Source: Boothiomyces macroporosus | Taxonomy: Eukaryota; Chytridiomycota; Chytridiomycetes; Rhizophydiales; Terramycetaceae | DNA: 64,000 nucleotides | NCBI GenBank assembly: GCA_027604185.1 | Contig: JADGKB010000048.1 | Location: forward strand, 1 to 64,000 | Reading direction: 5' to 3' | Part shown: one piece after another, positions 36,927 through 46,094 of the stretch | Numbering within the stretch: the stretch's first letter is position 1 | How the letters are laid out: each line of letters begins with the position of its first letter | Program-made: the position numbers and the translations under genes | The notes under the pieces: model-generated | The model's database searches: none | Told to the model about the DNA's origin: nothing | The model's input: only the letters and a program-made list of their open reading frames with translations

Positions 36927-38243
36927 ATGTTTAAAATTCTAAAGCGATTGCTAACCACAAATCCAATTCAAAATACTTTCTATCGAAGAGAACTTCCAAA
37001 TGTAATCAGTATTGTTAATCCCAGAATTTATCTTCCTTCACATCGCTGCAAGGGAAGGAATTATTTAGAAAAGCGCTTGGAGAAGGATACGCTGAAATAT
37101 TCTTTTCGTTATCTGGTAATTTTACAATGCAGAGTGAGCCAGCATTTTGCGGGTTAGGGTCATTGGCGATGGTATTGAATGCGCTATCAGTGGATCCTGG
37201 AAAGAGATGGAAGGGTGTTTGGAGATGGTATGCGGATGATATGTTGGAATGTTGTGCCTCTTTAGAAGATATTAAAAAAGATGGATTGAATTTTGTACAA
37301 TTAGCAGCTACTGCTAGGGGAAATGGGTTAAATGTAGAAACAAAACGATTTGATCAAACCTCATACAATGAATTTATCCATGACTTGAAGAGGGTTACCA
37401 GCTCGTCAGATACACACATGGTTGTATCTTTCAGCAGAAAGACTTTGAATCAGACTGGCGATGGTCATTTCTCTCCAATTGGGGCATATTGTGCCTCCAA
37501 GAACCAAGTTTTGGTTATGGATACAGCCAGATTTAAATATCCCAGTTATTTTGTTGATGCAAGTCTATTATACAAAGCCATGGAGCCTGTTGATGGAACC
37601 ACAGGATTACCGAGAGGATATTTCATACTTACCAGAGGTTATAACTCGATTGACAATAGGGGATTCTAAACCATTACCTCTCTGTAAAATATCCGCTCAG
37701 CGACTGGAATGGCAGGTGCTAACAAGATTATTTTGGCAAGTAATACCAGAAGAATTAAAGACAGAAAGCAATCCAATTAAAGCGATAATTAACAATATCC
37801 CCGACAAGCATAACTTCTACACGACTTTGGCTGACGGTGGTTTTGATTTAGCTGGGTCAGTTGATGGAAACAGACAATTAGCGGATGATCTAAAGAATGA
37901 ATTTGAATCCCTTATGAACCAAGTGAAAAACCATGTAATGTACCATGCAGTTTGCGAAGCTTTGGCACCTTGTGAATCCACTTGCGAAAACAAAATTCAT
38001 GTTCAACTAGGAAAGAATTCAGTTGAACAATTGGCCACTCTATTTCTGCTGTCCTTGCCTCGAGAGCTCTTGACAAATTTTCCACAAGCGTCCTTTCAAA
38101 CTATACAGAGCTTAAGGGCTGATAGTACTTTTCAGTCTCTGCCTCTGCTGAAGGAAGAAATATCAAGAATGTCTGGGCAATGGGATACCATGCTAACCTC
38201 TTATTGTATATGCGGGTCTAGTAGCTGCTCAAAATCAATATAA
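36927..38243 (+). CDS. Phytochelatin synthase (glutathione gamma-glutamylcysteinyltransferase)
   Basis: Papain-like enzyme that makes phytochelatins from glutathione and protects against cadmium and arsenic, or hydrolyses glutathione conjugates. Two introns (23 and 22 nt) removed gives 423 residues. The catalytic triad is intact: C67 in EPAFCGLGSL, H173 in GDGHFSPIG, D191 in MDTARFKYP. Spacing (106 and 18) is exactly that of the plant enzyme (C56/H162/D180). FYRRELP near the start is also typical. The C-terminal domain (residues 230-423) is divergent but ends with several Cys (CICGSSSC), fitting a metal-sensing tail. The start ATG 36927 follows A8GTTT. Some filamentous fungi and chytrids carry this gene, so transfer is not required. 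Confidence 0.94.
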
Positions 38244-38374
38244 TTTATGTTTAATTTATATTTGTTTCATTCTATTCTTATCGAACCAATGAAATTTTAT
38301 GGCTGGTGGGTGAATCATCCAGTCACAGTGAACGTGCTAGAGTTTGATTTTTAACAGACAAGCGCAACAATAAT

Positions 38375-39146
38375 ATGGCTATTGACTTGCAGCCTCATAA
38401 CCCAGAAGATTCCCAAGTTGATTTTAGTATTTTGGAAATATTGCAGAAATCCAGTACCGCAATAAGAAAGGAAGTTGAAAGCAGGAAGAGAGTTGGTCAA
38501 AAGAAGAGACATAGAGCTGAAAATGACTCTTTTGCCTCTCACCCGTTTAAACCAAACAAGAACCCAAACTATATCGAAGAGCAAGATGAAAAACCAGGTT
38601 ATCCTCCAGCAGGACCAAGTCCATTTATCAATATGGACTCTGATCTTTCTGATCAGGAAGAAACACAAGCAAGTGAAAAGAACCACAAAGCTGGTAAGCA
38701 CTATTTAAATTAGGTCCGCATAATTTGACCAGAAACGACAGAAAGTTAAGACAACATGTCAGGAGATATTCATGCGACGAACCTTTACTTAAAGATTTTG
38801 AATATGAAATTAGAAGTTTCATCAAAAAATGTATTTACAAGGAAGAAGAATACGAACTGGACATGGATATATCCGATGTTGAAATTAATTCCAATAATTC
38901 GGAAGAATGGGTTTCATTGACTAGTGCGACTGTTGTAGATGGGTCGGAATTGCATTTGAAAATCACAAATTCCTTCTTGCGACTTCTCGTCCACTCAATG
39001 TGTAGATACTACTGCGTTCCTTCTTCAAGTTAAAGTTATTTAATGTAGGCTATAATAAGGGAGATGATCGTGTGACTGTAATTAAGGCTCCCGATGACCA
39101 GTTTGAATTTCCTGATGTTTCTTTTACTGATTATTTTTTGCACTAA
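38375..39146 (+). CDS. R3H-domain protein with R3H-associated N-terminus
   Basis: Predicted 243 residues with two 20-nt introns. The N-terminal segment (LDLQPHNPEDSQVDFSILEI, KSSTAIRKEVESRKR) looks like the R3H-associated N-terminal domain, and FLRLLVHSMCRYYCVPSSS with the following V-T-V-I-K segment matches an R3H single-strand nucleic-acid binding domain near residues 180-225. The C-terminus ends FPDVSFTDYFLH. Middle region: polar, with HPFKPNKNPNY and acidic patches. Function is probably RNA binding; the precise role in this family is unknown. The start ATG 38375 is the first in frame. The stop is not linked to AATAAA. Confidence 0.75.
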
Positions 39147-39274
39147 TATAATTCTTGTTTTAGTAAAGAATTTAGATTTGAATAAATCGAAATGTCGTAT
39201 GAATCTTGTTCTTTACCAATCGCGGCTAATTGGAGGAGATATATTGTCGTCTATTAAGAGTAATCCCATGCTAG

Positions 39275-39339
39275 GTGTAGTCTCGAGCTCCACTATACCT
39301 GTAGCTTCCAAGCGTATGTGATCAGGAAGTAGACTACAC
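39275..39339. repeat. 9-bp perfect inverted repeat (hairpin) upstream of CSN6
   Basis: GTGTAGTCT at 39275-39283 pairs perfectly with AGACTACAC at 39331-39339, enclosing 47 nt. Within it, CTTCC/GGAAG gives a possible second stem. GTGATCAGGA occurs at 39318-39327 and again at 39354-39363. The element lies in the 227-bp spacer between the R3H gene and CSN6. It does not fit a tRNA. It may be a regulatory site or a structured leader. Confidence 0.4.
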
Positions 39340-39373
39340 ACAAAGCCGTCTTGGTGATCAGGAAATTTTTGAA

Positions 39374-40339
39374 ATGAAATCCGAGTCTACTTTTGAAATC
39401 AAGCTGTACGATTTATTAATGCAGGCATCCACTAGCCATTCTCAATATTTCCGATCACTACACTAGAATGTTACCGCAGAATAAGAGTGAGCGGGTAATT
39501 GGTGCGATATTAGGAAATCAAAACGGAAGGGAAATTGAAATCATGAATTCGTTTGAAATCCCTATAAATGCAAACACTGTAGACAAGGTCTTCTTTTTAC
39601 AAAAGCAGGAACAATACAAGCAAGTATTCCCAAAGCTTGAATTCTTGGGTTGGTATTCAACAGGAGGAGACTTGGATGAAGCGGATAATCATATTCACAA
39701 CCAAGTAAATCATTTTAATTTCAGTTCCTGGATGTTAACGAGTCGCCATTATATCTAAAACTTGATCCAAAAAGTAATACAAAGCAGCTGCCTATTAAAA
39801 TTTATGAATCGTTCATTGAACCAAACAGCGGTGCAATTCAGTTATTAGAGTCTTCTTTTATCATTGAAACTGGGGAAGCGGAAAGGATTGCTGTTGATCA
39901 TGTCGCGCATGTTTCAAACGAAAGTGAAAATGCCTGTATCTTTAGTTAATCTAGTGGTTGCTCATTTAAAGGGACAAAAGAGTGCCATTCAAATGCTGTA
40001 TTCAAGAATATTAGTACTATTGGATTATGTGCAGGAAGTACAAAGAGGTACCAGGTGTTAACCAAGGCGTCCTCCCTAAAGATCACAATCTCTTGCGTCA
40101 AATTAGCAGCTTGCTTGCCCGCTTGCCTCTCATTCAAGACTCTGAATTTGAACATGATTTCCAAAAAGATTTTAATGACGTTACTTTAATATTACACCTT
40201 GCTACCATTACCAAAAATACTGATTCCCTCAATGAAGTAAGCTAGACTAACCTAGTTGTTGGATAAAATCAAAGTGCTAAATTCAAAGAAAGGCAACAGT
40301 AGATGGCAAGGAAAAGAGCCAGCTTCTCATTTCCAATAA
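39374..40339 (+). CDS. CSN6: COP9 signalosome subunit 6 (CSN6)
   Basis: Non-catalytic MPN-domain subunit of the COP9 signalosome, which removes Nedd8 from cullins. Five introns (19-20 nt) removed gives 289 residues. LHPLAILNISDHYTRM, MLPQNKSERVIGAILG, GREIEIMNSFEIP and YKQVFPKLEFLGWYSTG are close to animal/plant CSN6. The MPN+ zinc ligands (HxHxPF pattern) are absent, as expected for this subunit. ETGEAERIAVDHVAHV precedes the C-terminal helices. The start ATG 39374 places ten residues before the conserved LHPL, which straddles the first intron. The stop TAA (40337-40339) is inside AATAAA. Confidence 0.93.
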
Positions 40340-40493
40340 AGAAATAGTTTATCTAAAAGATTCTCGATTTGGATGATATTTGATTCATGGCTTCAAAGTT
40401 CCAGTAAAACCGAGTTCCCGTGAAAAAGTTGCATCCTAAAAGGGAACGCCACAGGAATCAAAGCAGAAACAGTTTCGAATTTTTCATTTGTAA

Positions 40494-41663
40494 ATGTCAG
40501 AACAACAGGACATTGTATTGCTGGTTATGAATGCAGTAGGCAGCAGCCAAAAGAAAGGGCCTGTGTGCTACTATGTTGCCTCACTTGCCATTCTTAGGCT
40601 ATTTCCACTGTCCTACTTGAATGAAATTTTTCCGTTTGGAATCCCAGCACCATCATTCTTGACAGCACAAGAAGTCAAATTACTGCTATTCACTTCGCTT
40701 AGCTCAATGGATTCGGATGATATGCAACCTGTTCCATTGTCCACTCTAAGTGACCAAAACAGCCAGTTAAAGGACAGCAGTCAAATGGCAATTGAATTCA
40801 ACAGTTCAGAATTTTCAGATATCGATGCATACGATGCGGAGCCATCTTTTAAAACCCTTTTTGAAAGAGTAGACAAATTCGATCCAGAACTTGCAGAGCT
40901 AGTTGCACAGAAGGGACTATCAATGAACACTGAAATTGGTTTGTTTAAATACTTGGGCAAATATTTCAAGGAATTTGTATCAAAGGAAATGCTCAAGGAA
41001 AGCAGCAGCGTTCCTCCTTCTTCCGAGGAAGCCGGGGCAAAGGAATTCATGATCTTGAAAGAAGAAATGGAATTATATATTGTACAACAACCTCCTACAC
41101 AATCCCTTACATCACAGGGTGTTCTGATTCAATCAAAGAATTCTGAATTGACCCCTAACGAACTCGCCACAGAATGCAAAACTGCTCTATTAAATCAAGC
41201 AGAATCCATTCAATGGGGAGTTGAAAGCTTGATGGATACACAGTGCGGCGCAATGCTTAAATACTTTAGAAAAAACAAATATTTGGAAGAGGGGGCTGCT
41301 TGGGGACATAGATCGTCAGTCCCAAACAAGAAAACTGTCTTGGGCTACTCTATCATTCCACTCAGCAATGTGGTTCACACCGAGGCTCATGTCGAAGACG
41401 ATGTTCCAATGGACCCTGTAGAAAATGAAATGATTACGCAAGTAGAGGATACGCACAATGCAAAATCAATTGAAAACGCGGTGTTGGAGAGACAGGTATT
41501 CAAAACATGTTGGTGGCAAAAGGTACCAATCTTGCAGCAATCTGCAAAGGCTGGTGCAATGATGCCCACTCTCAAACGTAAAAAGACTGAAGACCACAAC
41601 TTGCAAGTAGGATACCTTTGGATTAGAAGATCATGGAATGTAGAATTCAGTGTCCACAACTAA
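40494..41663 (+). CDS. Hypothetical protein, 389 residues
   Basis: Single-exon gene beginning MSEQQDIVLLVMNAVGSSQK. The N-terminal 90 residues are hydrophobic-rich and may be globular (CYYVASLAILRLFPL, FLTAQEVKLLLFTSLS). The middle is acidic and polar with a segment LFERVDKFDPELAELVAQKG. Near the C-terminus are basic LKRKKTE and a Trp-containing YLWIRRSWNVEF. No signal peptide or coiled coil stands out, and I do not recognise the family. Coding status is supported by the long open frame, even codon use and the A-rich region with AATAAA five bases after the stop. Confidence 0.7.
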   Translation: MSEQQDIVLLVMNAVGSSQKKGPVCYYVASLAILRLFPLSYLNEIFPFGIPAPSFLTAQEVKLLLFTSLSSMDSDDMQPVPLSTLSDQNSQLKDSSQMAIEFNSSEFSDIDAYDAEPSFKTLFERVDKFDPELAELVAQKGLSMNTEIGLFKYLGKYFKEFVSKEMLKESSSVPPSSEEAGAKEFMILKEEMELYIVQQPPTQSLTSQGVLIQSKNSELTPNELATECKTALLNQAESIQWGVESLMDTQCGAMLKYFRKNKYLEEGAAWGHRSSVPNKKTVLGYSIIPLSNVVHTEAHVEDDVPMDPVENEMITQVEDTHNAKSIENAVLERQVFKTCWWQKVPILQQSAKAGAMMPTLKRKKTEDHNLQVGYLWIRRSWNVEFSVHN

Positions 41664-41758
41664 AAATAAAAATCGATTTTCTCTAATTTTCCATAATCAC
41701 GTGATTTGCCATTTAAGTTGCATTAAAATTCTCTTGAAAATTGTTGTCATCGTATTCA

Positions 41759-42468
41759 ATGGTTGTCAAAATCCAACAAAAAGCTCCTCACTTCAGCGCA
41801 CAAGCCGTCGTCAATGGTGAATTCAAAGAAGTTTCTTTGGATGATTACAAGGGAAAATACTTGGTCTTGTTCTTCTACCCTTTGGACTGGACCTTTGTTT
41901 GCCCAACCGAAATCATCGCATTCAGCGAAAAAGCCGCCGAATTCAGAAAGATTAACACTGAAGTAGTCGGTGTTTCCATCGATTCCAAATTCTCCCACTT
42001 CAACTGGATCAACCAACCAAGAAAGCAAGGTGGTCTCGGAGAAATGCACATCCCTCTCCTTGCCGATGTCACCAAGAAAATCTCTAGAGATTATGGTGTC
42101 TTGATTGAAGAAGGAGGTGATGCCGGTCTAGCTGCTCGCGGTACTTTTATCATTGATGACAAACAAAATGTTCGTGTTGCTCAAATTAACGACTTGCCAA
42201 TCGGCCGTAACATTGACGAAGTTTACCGTCTCGTTGAAGCTATCCAATTCCATGCTCAACATGGTGAAGTTTGGTAAGAATCAAGTTAATAATAGCCCTG
42301 CTGGATGGAAAAAGGGTGCTCCAACCATGAAGGACAATCCAAAGGATTCAAAGGCTTACTTTGAAAAGGTATGGCGGCCCTAAAACTTAGGTTAACTAGG
42401 TGTACTCACCCTCTGTCAAGCGCAAGAATGAACCATCTTCAAATTCCTCTAAAAAAGCAAAAAAATAA
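41759..42468 (+). CDS. Typical 2-Cys peroxiredoxin
   Basis: Thiol peroxidase reducing hydrogen peroxide and alkyl peroxides. Two introns (22 nt splitting the resolving Cys codon, then 31 nt) removed gives 218 residues. Peroxidatic C48 in FVCPTE and resolving C172 in GEVCPAGW mark the typical 2-Cys Prx1 class. [21 protein letters not shown] and [15 protein letters not shown] are conserved. [10 protein letters not shown] corresponds to the GGLG sensitivity motif; the C-terminal YF appears in KAYFEKVYSP. The tail is unusual: [16 protein letters not shown] resembles a bipartite nuclear localisation signal. Codons are more C-ending than in neighbours, consistent with high expression. The stop TAA is inside AATAAA. 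Confidence 0.95.
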
Positions 42469-42584
42469 ATCTGGTATCTCATTACTTTTTAATCTATTGC
42501 TACTGCGGCGATCCCTACATGGATCATTGTGATCAGATCTGTCAAAGCGCAGTATAAAAATCAAGTTGCTTGATAGGGAAAATT

Positions 42585-44117
42585 ATGGAAAGTGATCTAT
42601 ACCAGGAACAAATTAACTTGAGCAACTCCATTCATACAGAAGGTAGAAAGAAGCCATCGCCGTTCTACATTTGTATTCCAGGATTATTTTATGTCCTGGC
42701 AATGTCCATGACTTCTGGGATTATCCAACAATGGCTAATGCTGTATTTGTGTGCCAGATTTGACCATTTGAATATGTTGGAGGTTAATAATACAGCCATC
42801 TATCTGCCTGGATTTTACAATAGCCCAATCATACACAAAGATATGGATTGGAGCAAATGCAGGACGAATACAGATATTCAAGTACAGAGTACTAATATAG
42901 GTATTAGCCGTTCGATGGGTGATGATTATCAGAATATTTTCTGCATTGTCGATTGTGGTTGGCCCTCTCTATGGATTTCTGTCTGATCGAATAGGACGAA
43001 AGCCCATAATTATCCTTGCACTTACGGCATCCCTGATTAGCTTCACAGCTTATATCACTGTTGACTTGTATGGATATGGATTGTGGGTATTATTATTTGC
43101 ATCATTTGTTGAAGGATGGTTAGGTGGAGTGATTGCGATAATGAATGCGACGATCTCATACTTTGCTGATTGCTCCGAGGCAGAAGAAAGAGGTAAAACA
43201 TTTATAGTTGGCGAAGCGATCTTGTTTGGAGGCATAGCTTTTGGTCCATTAATTGGAGGCGCAATATTTAGAACTTTCGACAATGGCTCCCTTCTTGTGT
43301 TTTCCAGCTCCATAATCGTTGAACTACTTGTAATAACCTATGCAATCTTCTTTTTACCAGAGTCTTTGGATTTTGATCAAGTGCCAGAAAATGAAGTCAG
43401 TTCAATTTCAGACGTTATATCCTCCGCCGCCAACGTATTTACTAGAGCCAAATCAACCTCGTTTATCATACTATTGGTTGTTCATGGAATAATGACACTG
43501 GCCCATTCATCCACTTTGTTTTTCCAGTTTGTTTCATTTAAATTTGGATGGGATAGCCAAGATGAAGGTAACAAGAGTGTAATTCAGGGCAATATGTGCT
43601 CATTTCCGCTGTTAGTAGGATGGTTAACATGGGGCTGTTATACCCATTGATACTAAAGATCTGCAAGACAGGCAGTCTCGTTGGGGTTGACAAAGTGAGA
43701 TGGGATCTTTCCTTGATTAAAATAGGACTGGCCATTATTGTCTCTTCAACCATTGGTAAAGCCATAACACCTGTTTCTGGTGTGCTTTACATCCTGACAG
43801 TTTTTGATGGGTTTGGAACTTTAGCTGGCCCAACTCTCCGGTCTTTAATTTCAATCTCAGTGCCATCTGGGTCGCAGGGAACATTATTCTCGGGCATTTC
43901 TTTTATGGACCAAATCATCTCTTTATTTGGTGGAATCCTCTATCCAAACATCTGGCAGTGGACTGTAAAGACATTTCCAGAGTGCTATTTCTTTGTGATG
44001 GCATTTTTTTACATTTTGGGGATTTCGCTCGTGTTCATTTTGGATCCAGCCAGAATTACGAGGGTTTCTGAAAGGGAAGAGTATGTAGGGCTTGAAGATT
44101 ATATAGATTTGGAATAA
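42585..44117 (+). CDS. Major facilitator superfamily transporter
   Basis: Twelve-helix carrier of 497 residues after two introns (19 and 20 nt). A long extracellular or lumenal loop follows helix 1 (residues about 62-100, with N-x-T sites NNT). The MFS loop 2-3 signature is GFLSDRIGRKP. Helices 4-5 contain FVEGWLGGVIAIMNATISYFADCSEAEERGK and ILFGGIAFGPLIGGAIF, a pattern seen in SLC46/TetA-like members. A cytosolic central loop lies around residues 250-275. The substrate cannot be inferred. The start ATG 42585 is preceded by an AT-rich leader. The stop TAA overlaps AATAAA. Confidence 0.85.
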
Positions 44118-44134
44118 ATTGATTGTATTAAACG

Positions 44135-44236
44135 ATGGCGATTAATGATTTGACACAATGGGTGAGCCTCTTTGTGCCGCCATCTGAAACACATCTTAAA
44201 AAGTACGCCAATTTGAGGTTCTCGCATAATCAATGA
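44135..44236 (+). other. Short upstream ORF overlapping the next start (ATGA)
   Basis: A 33-codon frame (MAINDLTQW to RFSHNQ) whose TGA overlaps the ATG at 44233 as ATGA. It may be an upstream ORF regulating translation of the calponin-homology gene by reinitiation. It may also be chance. Confidence 0.3.
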
Positions 44237-46051
44237 ATCCTGTAGAATTATATAAATATGATTTGAAATCGTCAATAATCAGAGAAACCGAGGCAAAGGA
44301 ATGGATAGAAAGTGTTATTGGCGAAGCAATTGGCGAAGACTTGGCAACTGCTCTCAATGACGGTATAGTTCTATGCAAATTGTCAAACGCTTTACTTCCC
44401 GATAGCCCACCCATCAAATATGCAGTATCTGCTCTGCCGTTCAAGAAAATGGACAATATTTCGAAATTCCTGAAGACTCTCCCCAGTTTGGGCCTTTCGT
44501 CATTTGAAACTTTTCAGACAGTTGACCTCTTTGAAAAGAAGAATATGAATCAAGTAATTGCTTCTAATCTAGGTGATTGACTGCCTCTTTGCCATTTCCA
44601 GAAATGCAGAAAAGAATGGCTTCCAAGGGCCATTAATCGGAAATAGACACTTGCGGTCCAGAAATTCAATGAACTCTACTATTTCCAATTCAAGCAGACA
44701 TTCTGAGCCCTATGTGAACACAAAGTTATCCCAATGTGTAGATGCCCCAGAATTGCAAGATTTACCAAATCGTGACAACTATGAAGAAGCTGGTCTTTCT
44801 GTTGTAGTTGAAACTAAAGATTCTGATTTAGATTCTTCAAATACTGTGGTGGAAGCTAATCACGACCTTGGGTATCAGAATCAGGATCCAATTATCGATG
44901 ACAGTACAAAACAGGATGAGCCTTTGGAGACAGATATGCAAGAAAACAAATTAGAAACTGAAAACAAAGCTGTACTACTCTCCGAAACCAGTATTGAAGT
45001 TGAAGTGAATGGAGATATTGTTCAGAACAAGCATCTGCCGGATGACTTGGAAACCAGTAAAGTCGAGGAGGTAAAAGCAAAACATGTGGAGCTTTCAATT
45101 GATACAACTGTACTGAAACCGATACACAAAGTGATAGCAGCAAATGTCAGCGACTTTGTTCCACCAGTTACTACCACTCATACTGAAGAAGCTTTCTCCA
45201 CTGATATACTCCAGCCTATTCCAATAAAGAGCCCGCCAAATTTGCAAATGAATTTCGCTGTGGATGAACAGTTTGAAGACTCTCCAGACAGCTTAAATTA
45301 TGTAGAAATGTTGGATGAAAGTAAATACTACCAAACTGATGATTACAATTGCTTTTCGCCAGCCAGAACTATAATGGAAACAATCGTAGAAGAAAGCGAA
45401 TGTTCAACCCAGCTAACTACCACTGAAGACCTAAACAGCGAAGCACAATCGGAGGTAATGGACGAAAATCAACTGAATGGCATCTCAGGCAATGAGCCAG
45501 ATCCCGAAAATGCGGTTGACCTGAATAACCAATTGCAAGACACCACAGTTAACATTCCCCAAGAGCAAGAAACTATAAACACAGATATGGAACAACCCGA
45601 CGATCAAAATAATGATTGCATAGACAATTTAGGAAAAGTAATCACGGAAAAAGTACCTGATATTGCTGTTGAAAATTTGTCACCTATTCCCGAAATTGAA
45701 TCTAATACGGAAAGTGTAGAAAATCTGGGCCAGGATAAAGAATCGAACGAAGCTGCTCAGGAACCAAAGGTGCTGAACGAGTATCCTTCAAAAGAAGAAA
45801 TTCGCGAAAAAATACTCAAAAGACAATCTTCAGCTCTCTCAATCTTTAGAGGACCAAATGGAAATACAATAATTCCTGATTCACCAAATGATAAACTCAC
45901 ATTTAATCCTGAACTGGTTTTCTTGAAATTGGCGAATCTAGGATACAAGCAGAACTTTTACTGTTCAAATATTCACACAAAAGACACTTCAGTGGAAAAT
46001 ATCATCAATGTGACCAATGCAAAGCTACAGAACTTGGGGTATCGTTTCTAA
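44233..46051 (+). CDS. Calponin-homology (CH) domain protein with long acidic tail
   Basis: Predicted 599 residues with one 19-nt intron at the end of the CH domain. Residues 18-125 are a type-3 (calponin/transgelin) CH domain: AKEWIESVIGEAIGEDL, LNDGIVLCKLSNALLP, ALPFKKMDNISKFLK, FETFQTVDLFEKKNMNQVI and GFQGPLIGNRHL. Such domains bind actin or microtubule-associated partners and occur in Rng2/Scp1 and IQGAP families. The remaining 470 residues are acidic and low in complexity without IQ or GRD motifs. A short conserved-looking segment follows near residue 510 (YPSKEEIREKILKRQSSALSIFRG), resembling an actin-binding RPEL/WH2-like basic helix. An actin role is inference. The stop is TAATAAA. 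Confidence 0.8.
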
Positions 46052-46094
46052 TAAACAATGCGTTAAATACTACGCACAATTTTTCCTTTTGTTT

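Noticed and set aside
37100..37130. 17-nt candidate intron before the phytochelatin synthase Cys motif (GTAATTTTACAATGCAG)
   Set aside because: Reading through keeps the frame and leads directly into SEPAFCGLG; removing 17 nt breaks it.
39275..39339. tRNA or snoRNA at the hairpin upstream of CSN6
   Set aside because: No T-loop GGTTCRA box, acceptor/anticodon geometry or C/D boxes could be placed.
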